A stretch of 64,000 nt of DNA, taken from positions 24,872 to 88,871 of the forward strand of contig JAEZKC010000116.1 in assembly GCA_023436205.1 (NCBI GenBank), given 5' to 3'. A program made the translations under genes and the position numbers. Below the pieces are notes generated by a model, which was not told the DNA's origin, ran no database searches, and was given only the letters and a program-made list of their open reading frames with translations. How positions within the stretch are numbered: the first letter of the stretch is position 1; every line of letters starts with the position of its first letter. The DNA comes from Fibrobacterota bacterium (GTDB lineage Bacteria > Fibrobacterota > Chitinivibrionia > Chitinivibrionales > Chitinispirillaceae). Positions 17,183 through 25,292 of this stretch are shown here, one piece after another.

Positions 17183-17213
17183 TCCATTCCGTTTTTATCT
17201 TTTGGGGAGCCGA

Positions 17214-18236
17214 ATGACCATTCAGGAAGCAATAAGAACCGTAGTGGCAGGTAACAGTCTCAGTCTCACCGAAGCATCGGATGCATTCACCGCCATTATG
17301 GAAGGGCTTGCCACCGATTCTCAGATTGCCGCTTTTATTGTAGCTTTGCGCATGAAGGGCGAAACGGTCGAGGAGATAACGGGTGCAGCTTCGGTCATGA
17401 GAGAGAAAGCAGTCCCCATCCACTCCGCAATGCATGATAACCTGATCGACACCTGTGGAACAGGTGGTGACGGTTCAAATACATTCAACATCTCCACGGC
17501 AACCGCAATTGTGGCTGCAGCTGCAGGCGCCAGGGTCGCCAAACACGGCAACCGCTCCGTCTCAAGCAGAAGCGGAAGTGCAGACGTACTTGAAGCCCTG
17601 GGGGTTAATGTCAACCTCACCCCGGAGCAGATCACAGAATGCATAGATAAGGTGGGAATCGGGTTTCTCTTTGCCCCCATACTCCATAAAGCGATGAAAC
17701 ACGCCATGACCGCCCGAAAAGAGATCGGAGTACGCACAGTGTTCAATGTTCTTGGTCCATTGACCAACCCTGCATCCGCTCCCAATCAGCTTTTAGGTGT
17801 TTTTGCTCCCCACTTGACCGATGTAATGGCCAGGGTGCTCAAGAACCTGGGGACCCGCAGGGCGTTCGTGGTCCATGGCCATGATCCCATTGACGAGATT
17901 TCGCTCTGCAGCACAACACGGGTTTCGGAAATACACGATGGAGAGATAAAAACCTATGTTATTGAACCTGAACAATATGGTTTCAGCAAAGCTGATTCTC
18001 AAAGTATTGCCGGTGCCGACCCGACGTTCAATGCATCTCTGATACGGTCAATTTTTTCCGGCAAAAAAGGACCGGCACGGGATATCGTCACTTTAAATAC
18101 GGCTTTCGCTTTGTGCGCTGCCTCCATAGTCAGAAATCCCGAGGAGGGAATAAAACTGGCCAATGAAGTAATTGACACCGGTGCAGCAAAAAGAAAGCTT
18201 GAAGAGCTGGTTGAGTTTACTACTAAGATAAGCTGA
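17214..18236 (+). CDS. trpD: Anthranilate phosphoribosyltransferase
   Basis: 340 residues from ATG 17214 with GGGGAG just upstream. The PRPP-binding GTGGDG (82-87), NIST (92-95), KHGNRS (110-115) and SGSADVLEALG blocks and RTVFNVLGPLTNP are all present. It transfers the phosphoribosyl group to anthranilate in tryptophan synthesis. It stands alone; no other trp gene is in the window. TrpD2/YbiB-like proteins are excluded by the canonical GTGGDGSNTFNIS motif. Confidence 0.95.
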   Translation: MTIQEAIRTVVAGNSLSLTEASDAFTAIMEGLATDSQIAAFIVALRMKGETVEEITGAASVMREKAVPIHSAMHDNLIDTCGTGGDGSNTFNISTATAIVAAAAGARVAKHGNRSVSSRSGSADVLEALGVNVNLTPEQITECIDKVGIGFLFAPILHKAMKHAMTARKEIGVRTVFNVLGPLTNPASAPNQLLGVFAPHLTDVMARVLKNLGTRRAFVVHGHDPIDEISLCSTTRVSEIHDGEIKTYVIEPEQYGFSKADSQSIAGADPTFNASLIRSIFSGKKGPARDIVTLNTAFALCAASIVRNPEEGIKLANEVIDTGAAKRKLEELVEFTTKIS

Positions 18237-18422
18237 GCTTTAACAACTTGCCAATATCATGTAAAACGCAGGTTGCACGAATGCCATTCAAATGTTCCAT
18301 CAATGTTATCAAGGTTTTCAACAGGGATATGGTAAGTATCAGTTATACTGGTATTTGCCAGGAATTAACACCTGAAAGACTTTGGAGGCCGGCTTTGGTC
18401 CCAAAATTCCAGAAAACTGACA

Positions 18423-18451
18423 ATCTGCCCAATCCCAAAGGATGGGCAGAT
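18423..18451. terminator. Hairpin between trpD and malQ
   Basis: ATCTGCCCA and TGGGCAGAT form a 9-bp stem, extended by TCC/GGA across a one-base bulge. There is no T tract on the plus strand; on the minus strand it is followed by TGTCAGTTTTC. It could end malQ or trpD transcripts weakly. The rest of the 249-bp gap holds no gene I can support. Confidence 0.35.
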
Positions 18452-18485
18452 CATTAAGGAAAAACTAAAACTGAACGAAGGAAAG

Positions 18486-19970
18486 CTAGAGACAGTAACC
18501 AGATTGCGGTGACCTTCCGTAAACCAAAGTCAGTTCTGCCAATCTCTGCATCTTTTCTTCAACCGGCATTTTGTCGGTAAAACGCCACTGCCAGTTACCC
18601 CACATTCTGCCGGGAGTGTTCATGCGATGGTAAGAGTCAAGTTCGAGCACATCTTGAAGAGGGATGATGCATAACCAGGAGGAACTGCCCAGCGCACAAC
18701 GCAGGAAGTGGTCCATGAAATTTTCTTCTGTACAACCTAGATAATCACAAACCCGCTTTTTACTTGAATCCGAAAGGGAGCTGAACCATCCTGCAGAGGT
18801 GTCATTATCGTGAGTTCCGGTATAAGTGACGCTGTCTGGAGTAATGTTGTAAGGAAGATAAGGATTTGCCGGATTAGCATCGAAAGCGAATTGAAGAATT
18901 TTCATCCCGGGGGCCCCGATGAGCTCTCTCAAACGAGTAACATCGGGAGTAATATCACCAAGGTCTTCGGCAATAAACGGCAATTCACCGAGTTTAGCCT
19001 TAATGGTGTCAAAGAAATGAACGCCAGGTCCCTTCATCCATTCACCGTTTACGGCAGTTGGACTGGAAGCGGGAATTGCCCAGTATGAATCAAATGCTCT
19101 AAAATGATCAAGTCTTATGTAATCAACCAGTTCCAGCGTTTTCTGAATTCGCTTAGTCCACCAGGCATAATCATCTTTTTGCATCACATCCCAGCGATAA
19201 AGCGGATTTCCCCAAAGCTGCCCGGTTTCACTGAAGTAATCGGGTGGAACACCTGCGACGCCGATCGGCTTGGCATCCACGTCAAATTCAAACTGTAGTG
19301 GCTCAGCCCAGGTATCGGAACTGTCGTAAGCTGTATAATAAGGAATATCACCAATCAACTTGACATTCTTTTCTGATGCGAAACCGCGCACTCTTTTCCA
19401 CTGAGAATAGAATACAAACTGAAGATACTTCTGATAGCGAATATCTTCCTCCGATGTTTCAAGAACAGAATCAAGAGCATCGGACTGACGCAGCTTGAAT
19501 GCCGGTTCCCATTCCCACCAGGGAAGCCCGCCCTGAAGGTCTTTAATGACTCTGAACAAAGCATAATCATTAAGCCACCAGTTCTCTCTGAAGCAGAAAT
19601 CAAGGAAATCCTGATTTTCTTTGAAGTTCAAGTAGGATTTGCGAAGGAGCTTTTCCTTTTCGAGAATGACAGGACCGTAATCAACTCTCTCCTCGGCAAA
19701 CAACGGGTAATGCTCCAGATCTTTTTTTGAAAGCAGGCCAGCTTTAAAAAGCTCATCAGGAGAAATAAGCAGGGTATTACCTGCAAAGGAGCATAAGGTC
19801 TGGTATGGAGAGTCACCGTAGCCAGTGGGTCCAAGTGGACAGAATTGCCAGAAACTCTGATGGTGCGTTGCAAGAAGATCAATCCAATGAAAAGCGGATT
19901 CGCTCAGATCACCGATACCGTAGCGTGACGGTAAAGATGTAGGGTGCAGAAAAATGCCTGAAGCTCTCAT
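18486..19970 (-). CDS. malQ: 4-alpha-glucanotransferase (amylomaltase, GH77)
   Basis: 494 residues, the usual length. N-terminal SGIFLHPTSLPSRYGIGDL and WQFCPLGPTGYGDSPYQ blocks, the catalytic nucleophile in YIRLDHFRAF, the acid/base in AEDLGDITPDV and the transition-state TGTHDNDT block are all present. The enzyme disproportionates maltodextrins, probably in glycogen or maltodextrin metabolism. No glycogen or maltose genes are adjacent. It follows the DUF2088 gene by 47 bases on the same strand. Confidence 0.94.
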   Translation of the reverse strand: MRASGIFLHPTSLPSRYGIGDLSESAFHWIDLLATHHQSFWQFCPLGPTGYGDSPYQTLCSFAGNTLLISPDELFKAGLLSKKDLEHYPLFAEERVDYGPVILEKEKLLRKSYLNFKENQDFLDFCFRENWWLNDYALFRVIKDLQGGLPWWEWEPAFKLRQSDALDSVLETSEEDIRYQKYLQFVFYSQWKRVRGFASEKNVKLIGDIPYYTAYDSSDTWAEPLQFEFDVDAKPIGVAGVPPDYFSETGQLWGNPLYRWDVMQKDDYAWWTKRIQKTLELVDYIRLDHFRAFDSYWAIPASSPTAVNGEWMKGPGVHFFDTIKAKLGELPFIAEDLGDITPDVTRLRELIGAPGMKILQFAFDANPANPYLPYNITPDSVTYTGTHDNDTSAGWFSSLSDSSKKRVCDYLGCTEENFMDHFLRCALGSSSWLCIIPLQDVLELDSYHRMNTPGRMWGNWQWRFTDKMPVEEKMQRLAELTLVYGRSPQSGYCL

Positions 19971-20017
19971 TTGTAATCCTAATGTTTATGCATTAAAGTT
20001 GTCGTTTTCTGATTACA

Positions 20018-21259
20018 TCAAAATGGTAGAAGGTTTCCCTCTTCAGAAAAAAGTGTCTCATTTCTCTTGAGGATTTCCACCTTCCCAGCCTTCTTCTCAT
20101 ATTCATTCAGTGCGTTAAGTGACAGATATGCATCCTGCAGATGCAAAGTGTCACGTATACGCATTACTTTCAAATCACTAACCGACTTTCCCCCGCAGCT
20201 GCGTACCGCATACTTCAGAGCTTCGCGATCATTCGGAGCCACAAGAGGAACCTTTACCCGTTCCAGAAATGTACTTGTAAATGCATTTTCGTACATGTCA
20301 GCAAAGCTGATTTTTTCATAAAGCCGCCGGGTGATCACATCGGCAAGCCCAATCCCCAGAGCATTGCCGTGACTGGCATCGGAAAGGTCGGTAACCACAA
20401 TGCTTTTAAGAACTGGTGAAACAGGTTCCTCCTCACCTCGGATGCGAATCCTGCCGATTATGTTTGGATCCATTCCAGTACCGCTGATATCCTTGCCTAG
20501 AGCATCCACAATGAGTACATCAGCCTCTTCAAGAGGCAGACTGGGCATCAAAAGACGGGCACGTTCCAACAATACAGGTTCTTTCGACAGTATTTCATGA
20601 GTTTGCATTGCAACCACATCTGCAAGCCCCCCCACAGCATTCTCAAGCAGAGCCACTCCGCCAATAATTTTACCTGAAGCAAGCACGATTCCAGCCATCT
20701 GAGGCAGCAGTTGTTTTAAGCCGAAAACGCCGAACCGATGGATCTCCAGTGCTGCGGCGTGTTTTCCCAGCCCCACAACACTCATCTTGACCAGCCCACT
20801 CTCGTACATGCCATGAAAATCGGTATGAGGCTTTATCCGGTTAACAAGGATTACGCCATCGGATTCATAAGCCAGCTTATCCATGTACACAGCGAATTCT
20901 TTATCTCTCCCGTCCAGACGAACCACTTCCATGCTCGACCGGACAGGCGCCCCAACCTGTTCCTCTGAAATGCCATAGCCACGCAGAATCTCTGTCTGCC
21001 CCTCGGCAGTTGCCCCTCCATGACTGCCCATGGCAGGAACAATAAAAGGCCTGTGGCCATTGTCAACGAGGTACTTAACAAGAACGTTTACTACCCGTGC
21101 TATTTGGGGAATTCCCCTGCTGCCTACCGCCAGTGCAATTGAAGAGCAGGGTTTTAAACAACTTATAAGAGGGGAAATCTGGTGTAAGATCCGACATTCC
21201 AAGTCATCGACTGCCTGGCTGGGCAACTCTTGCCTGATCTTTACCATAGGCAAATCCAT
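20018..21259 (-). CDS. LarA/DUF2088-family protein
   Basis: 413 residues. The N-terminal half has the LarA-like nucleotide-binding fold with AVGSRG near residue 45, VPAMGSHGGAT near 94, and RIKPHTDFHG near 168. The family includes nickel-pincer lactate racemase, but many members have other or unknown substrates. The pincer-binding lysine and histidines of LarA cannot be confirmed by eye here, so I do not assign lactate racemase. It starts 8 bases after the rrf2-type regulator, which probably controls it. Confidence 0.75.
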   Translation of the reverse strand: MDLPMVKIRQELPSQAVDDLECRILHQISPLISCLKPCSSIALAVGSRGIPQIARVVNVLVKYLVDNGHRPFIVPAMGSHGGATAEGQTEILRGYGISEEQVGAPVRSSMEVVRLDGRDKEFAVYMDKLAYESDGVILVNRIKPHTDFHGMYESGLVKMSVVGLGKHAAALEIHRFGVFGLKQLLPQMAGIVLASGKIIGGVALLENAVGGLADVVAMQTHEILSKEPVLLERARLLMPSLPLEEADVLIVDALGKDISGTGMDPNIIGRIRIRGEEEPVSPVLKSIVVTDLSDASHGNALGIGLADVITRRLYEKISFADMYENAFTSTFLERVKVPLVAPNDREALKYAVRSCGGKSVSDLKVMRIRDTLHLQDAYLSLNALNEYEKKAGKVEILKRNETLFSEEGNLLPF

Positions 21260-21267
21260 AACGACTT

Positions 21268-21699
21268 TCAGATGGAAAAGGTGCAGGGTTCCAGACGCTT
21301 TCTCTTTTCAACCAGATCGTAAATAGTTTGATTACCCAGAATTGTCTCCCAGGCTTGAGAAAGCTCAATCCATACCGAACGGGTAACGCAACTAAAAGAT
21401 TTACCACACTGGCCCGGCTCCGATACACAATCCACAAGAGATAAAGGCCCCTCCAGGGCGGTGACCACTTCCAGTAGTGTTATACTGCGAGCATCCCGGC
21501 CCAACACATAGCCGCCGTTTACTCCTCGAGTGGTGGAAATAATTCCGCAACTTTTAAGCATAATCAATATGTTTTCAAGATAGGAGTCAGACAAGTTCTG
21601 CTCGGAAGCGATATCCTTCCGTTTACAGGAAGCCGGCGCCATCTCGGCAATCTGCAGAACCGCCCGTAAACCATAGCGACATTTTGTGGAAAGTTTCAT
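21268..21699 (-). CDS. Rrf2-family transcriptional regulator
   Basis: 143 residues from ATG 21699 with AGGATTT upstream (the frame is open to 21750). MKLSTKCRYGLRAVLQIA is the standard Rrf2 start, followed by the winged helix (DIASEQNLSDSYLENILIMLKSCGIISTTRGVNGGYVL). Three cysteines in VDCVSEPGQCGKSFSC (C-x6-C-x5-C) match the Fe-S cluster region of IscR/NsrR. The cluster would sense iron, redox or NO state. It is adjacent to the DUF2088 gene and divergent from the HTH-MFS unit. Confidence 0.92.
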   Translation of the reverse strand: MKLSTKCRYGLRAVLQIAEMAPASCKRKDIASEQNLSDSYLENILIMLKSCGIISTTRGVNGGYVLGRDARSITLLEVVTALEGPLSLVDCVSEPGQCGKSFSCVTRSVWIELSQAWETILGNQTIYDLVEKRKRLEPCTFSI

Positions 21700-21795
21700 A
21701 AAAAATCCTGGATGATGGGTGTATCTGTTCCCTGGCGGACCTATAAACATTATATGTAGCGTTTAAAAATAGCTTCAGGAACAGTTTTTTCCAAG

Positions 21796-21849
21796 TACGT
21801 GAAAATATGCTTGCCTGCGAAAATTTTTTCGTGTATTTTATTACGCGAA
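21796..21849 (+). promoter_or_regulatory. Promoter and three operator-like half-sites for the HTH-MFS unit
   Basis: TTGCCT (21811-21816) and TATTTT (21834-21839) are 17 bases apart. Three related half-sites surround them: TACGTGAA (21796-21803), TTCGTGTA (21828-21835, reversed) and TACGCGAA (21842-21849). The last two form an imperfect inverted repeat that covers the -10. The arrangement suggests repression by a winged-helix regulator, most simply the one encoded next, or the Rrf2 protein. Confidence 0.45.
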
Positions 21850-21898
21850 TCGTATTTGAGGCATTGAGATGCTCCCATAGCCTGTTTCGGAGAAAAAA

Positions 21899-22189
21899 AT
21901 GAACTCAAAGTGGACATTTCTAACCAATCATGCCCATGTGATGCTCTGTCTGGCTCGTGGCAGAGGAATGCGCATGCGGGATATTGCGCTGGAAGTAGGT
22001 ATAACCGAGCGTGCAGTACAGTTGATTATTGCCGATCTGGAAGAAGCCGGCTATATTGAGCGAACTAAAGATGGCCGCTGCAACAGCTACACTGTACATG
22101 GCGAACTGAAGTTGCGCCATACTATTGAGCAGCATAAAACCATTAGTGATGTGATCAAACTGATTTACGGAGAGGATAAAGATTCATAA
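21899..22189 (+). CDS. Small winged-helix transcriptional regulator
   Basis: 96 residues, essentially one winged helix-turn-helix domain: LTNHAHVMLCLARGRGMRMRDIALEVGITERAVQLIIADLEEAGYIERTKDGRCNSYTV, where the last part is the wing. The layout resembles MarR/ArsR-type regulators without cysteine metal sites. It lies 33 bases ahead of the MFS gene and is the likely regulator of it. Confidence 0.85.
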   Translation: MNSKWTFLTNHAHVMLCLARGRGMRMRDIALEVGITERAVQLIIADLEEAGYIERTKDGRCNSYTVHGELKLRHTIEQHKTISDVIKLIYGEDKDS

Positions 22190-22222
22190 AGTGACATATT
22201 GTAGCAACGAAAGGACCGACTG

Positions 22223-23464
22223 ATGAAAAAGTGGGTAGTTTTGCTGGCGGGAGTTATCAGTCAGACATCATTAGGCGGCATATACGCCTGGAGCACCTTT
22301 GTTCCCTTTTTGATGGAAAGCTATGGATTCAGTGCAGCCAAGTGCGGGATTATTTTCGGAGCTACAATAGCCGTCTTTTCAGTAGCGACCATTCCCGCCG
22401 GCAGATTTTTACTTAAACATGGTCCCCGACTCACCGCGACTATTGGTGCATTACTTTTCATATCCGGATACATTGTGGCATCCTTCTCACAGGGCAGTTT
22501 TCCAATAATACTGATCGGTTTGGGGCTGATTTCCGGAATTGGAATCGGATTCGGTTATGTTTGCCCGCTTAGTGTTGGTATCCGCTGGTTTCCCAGAAAC
22601 AAGGGGCTGGTAACGGGTGCGGCTGTTGCAGGATTTGGTATGGGCGCGATTCTTTTGTCATCTGCAGCACAGCTGCTTTTACAGACAATGGATGTCCTTG
22701 CAGTATTTAGAATCGTTGGATCAGTCTTTGGATCAACGGCACTCATCGCGGCGCTTTTTTTATCTCTTCCCCCCAACACACGATTGGAAAGCTCAGCGTC
22801 AGAATCATCATTACAATCTTTTGTACTCTCTGCACAATTCCTTCTTTTATGTCTGGCGATGTTCGCCAGTACCTTTGCCGGTCTCCTCATCTCAGGCAAC
22901 CTTAAACCGCTGAAACTCAGTCTTGGCCTGAGTGAAACTCATGCAACTATGACCATCTCTCTTTTTGCGGTTGGCAATGCGGCAGGTCGCCTGTTCTGGG
23001 GTATTATTCACGACCGGTATAAATCGAGGATTACTATACTTTTAGGTTTAGGTTCACTGTTCCTTTCAATACTTCCGCTTTTAATATTCACGGGTGCAAT
23101 TCAGCTTCTGGTTGTTTCAATTTGGATAGGATTTGGGTTCGGGGCCTGTTTTGTGGTGTATGCCTCCTCCATAGTGGAATTTTTCGGAGAAAGAAACCTT
23201 CCGCGCCTCTATCCTATTTGCTTCATGGCCTATGGATTGGCGGCATTGACAGGGCCTTTTGCGGGCGGATGGATGGCAGATTTGTCAGGTTCCTATTCCA
23301 ATGCTTTGATAATGAGTGCTGGTGTTGTATTTTTGGCATTCGCCGCTGTTTTATTAGGGCTTCCAGGACCTGATCAAAAAGTTCCCAAGCCTACAGCCGA
23401 CAAGCGAAGAAATCTTGGTACCATTCCGGGCGTGTCTATTAAAAGAAACGTTGTGCTGGAATGA
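22223..23464 (+). CDS. MFS transporter, oxalate/formate antiporter (OxlT)-like
   Basis: 413 residues with about 12 hydrophobic segments. The N-terminal GGIYAWSTFVPFLMESYGFS, the GIGFGYVCPLSVGIRWFPRNKGLVTGAAVAGFGMG block and the C-terminal half are characteristic of the OxlT/monocarboxylate-like MFS branch. The substrate is not known; members carry oxalate, formate and other organic anions. It follows the small regulator and precedes purE by 31 bases, so read-through into purEK is possible. Confidence 0.88.
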   Translation: MKKWVVLLAGVISQTSLGGIYAWSTFVPFLMESYGFSAAKCGIIFGATIAVFSVATIPAGRFLLKHGPRLTATIGALLFISGYIVASFSQGSFPIILIGLGLISGIGIGFGYVCPLSVGIRWFPRNKGLVTGAAVAGFGMGAILLSSAAQLLLQTMDVLAVFRIVGSVFGSTALIAALFLSLPPNTRLESSASESSLQSFVLSAQFLLLCLAMFASTFAGLLISGNLKPLKLSLGLSETHATMTISLFAVGNAAGRLFWGIIHDRYKSRITILLGLGSLFLSILPLLIFTGAIQLLVVSIWIGFGFGACFVVYASSIVEFFGERNLPRLYPICFMAYGLAALTGPFAGGWMADLSGSYSNALIMSAGVVFLAFAAVLLGLPGPDQKVPKPTADKRRNLGTIPGVSIKRNVVLE

Positions 23465-23495
23465 ACTAATCAGATTGGGTAACAGAGGAGGATAA

Positions 23496-23987
23496 ATGCA
23501 GCCACTTGTTGGATTGATCATGGGGTCAGCTTCTGACTGGGAAACACTTCACCATGCGGCAGACATGATGGATGAGCTGAAGATTCCTTATGAAGTGCAG
23601 GTGGTATCCGCCCACAGGACTCCGGATAAGCTTTTCCAGTACGCTGAATCAGCAGAAGCAAGAGGCATTGAAGTGATTATCGCGGGAGCGGGTGGCGCAG
23701 CGCACTTGCCCGGTATGACCGCATCCAAAACAGCACTTCCGGTGCTTGGTGTTCCTGTGCAGTCAAAAGCGCTTAACGGTATGGATTCCCTGTTATCTAT
23801 TGTCCAAATGCCAGCGGGAATTCCCGTGGGGACAATGGCAATCGGAAGAGCAGGAGCGGTAAATGCAGCTCTGCTGGCTGCTTCTATTTTGGGAAACAAG
23901 TATCCGCAGTTCCGCAGTAATCTCAACGAGTTTCGAAAAAATCAGACAGAAAAAGTATTGTCCAATCCAGATCCGAGGGTTGCATAA
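23496..23987 (+). CDS. purE: N5-carboxyaminoimidazole ribonucleotide mutase
   Basis: 163 residues, class I PurE. MGSASDW (about 9-15), SAHRTPDK with the active-site histidine (about 43-50), and GAGGAAHLPGM are present. It converts N5-CAIR to CAIR in purine synthesis. It overlaps purK by one base (TAATG), the usual purEK arrangement. Confidence 0.97.
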   Translation: MQPLVGLIMGSASDWETLHHAADMMDELKIPYEVQVVSAHRTPDKLFQYAESAEARGIEVIIAGAGGAAHLPGMTASKTALPVLGVPVQSKALNGMDSLLSIVQMPAGIPVGTMAIGRAGAVNAALLAASILGNKYPQFRSNLNEFRKNQTEKVLSNPDPRVA

Positions 23988-25063
23988 TGAAAGTGGGAAT
24001 CTTAGGCGGGGGACAGCTGGCACGTATGCTTGCACTTGCAGGTCATCCTCTGGGGCTGGAATTTGTGGTGCTTGACCCCGCATTAGACGCCTGCGCGGGA
24101 GTGGTTTCAGAGCAGGTCGTTGGAGCTTATGATGATAAGGAAAAACTGCTGGAATTTTCAGAAAAAGCAGATGTAGTCACCTATGAATTTGAAAATGTCC
24201 CAGCAGAAAGTGTAAAGCTTCTCATTGATAAGCATCCAGTATACCCCTCCCCTGAAGCACTGGCGATATCTCGGGACCGTTTAAAAGAGAAGACCATGTT
24301 TCGTGATCTTGGAATTTCCACGCCTGAATTTGCGCCGATAAATTCGCTTGAAGATCTTAGGGGGGCTGTTGAGCAGATTGGACTTCCATCAGTGCTCAAA
24401 AGCCGCACTCTGGGTTATGATGGCAAGGGCCAGAAGCTTCTTCACAGTAAAGATGAACTCGAAAGTGCATGGAGTGCTCTTGGAGGAGTGCCCTGCATCC
24501 TTGAATCTTTTGTTTCATTTACAAGAGAAATATCGATCATTGCAGCAAGAAATCGCAGTGGTGAAACGGTGTTCTATCCGGTAGCCGAAAACACTCACAG
24601 AAGCGGAATACTGCATCTCTCGGTTTGCAGAACTGTTGATCCCATGCAGAAAACAGCCGAAGAGTATATTGGCCGGATTCTTGAAAAACTGAACTATGTT
24701 GGTGTACTCGCTCTAGAACTCTTTGATGCAGATGGTATACTTAAGGCAAACGAGATTGCCCCGCGGGTGCACAACACCGGTCACTGGACCATTGAGGGCG
24801 CATTCACAAGCCAGTTTGAAAACCATATACGTGCAGTAATGGGACTTCCGCTCGGCGATACTTCAGCAAGAGGTTTCTGTGCAATGGTTAACTTTATTGG
24901 AACCATTCCGGATGCAGACACCGTTCTTGCTATCCCCCATACTCATTATCATAACTACGGGAAGAAGGCGCGCGCCGGCAGAAAGCTTGGACATGCCACA
25001 GTACTTGCAAGTGAAGAACAACTGATGGTGGAGAGTCTAAACCGGGTACTTGCGCTGGTTTAG
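23987..25063 (+). CDS. purK: N5-carboxyaminoimidazole ribonucleotide synthase
   Basis: 358 residues, ATP-grasp enzyme making N5-CAIR from AIR, bicarbonate and ATP. GILGGGQLARML (3-14), VTYEFENVP near 63, LKSRTLGYDGKGQ near 143, and NEIAPRVHNTGHWT near 260 are present. It is coupled to purE and is the last gene before a 229-bp gap. Confidence 0.97.
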   Translation: MKVGILGGGQLARMLALAGHPLGLEFVVLDPALDACAGVVSEQVVGAYDDKEKLLEFSEKADVVTYEFENVPAESVKLLIDKHPVYPSPEALAISRDRLKEKTMFRDLGISTPEFAPINSLEDLRGAVEQIGLPSVLKSRTLGYDGKGQKLLHSKDELESAWSALGGVPCILESFVSFTREISIIAARNRSGETVFYPVAENTHRSGILHLSVCRTVDPMQKTAEEYIGRILEKLNYVGVLALELFDADGILKANEIAPRVHNTGHWTIEGAFTSQFENHIRAVMGLPLGDTSARGFCAMVNFIGTIPDADTVLAIPHTHYHNYGKKARAGRKLGHATVLASEEQLMVESLNRVLALV

Positions 25064-25292
25064 TATCTGATCTTATGTCCGGCCAGGAGCGGAATACCAA
25101 ACCGGCTGATCTTGTCCATTCAACTTGACAGAATATATCCCCTGTATTTGCTGGTAAGCGGCCTGAGTGTCCTCATTGCGAGTACATTTCCTGACTCCAC
25201 TCCGTTGACGTGCTCAATCCAATCGATTATTATTGATAGTAGATCGCTGGTAAAGTAACCGCTTGCGAGAACCTAAACCCAAGGAGGATGGT

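Noticed and set aside
18248..18457. Open frame of 69 codons between trpD and malQ
   Set aside because: No convincing ribosome site, unusual composition, no recognised family, and it crosses the hairpin at 18423-18451.
25064..25292. Promoter for beta-helix copy 1 (TTGACA near 25124)
   Set aside because: TTGACA is present but no -10 at 16-18 bases; the promoter is not clear. No gene or RNA is seen in the 229-bp gap.
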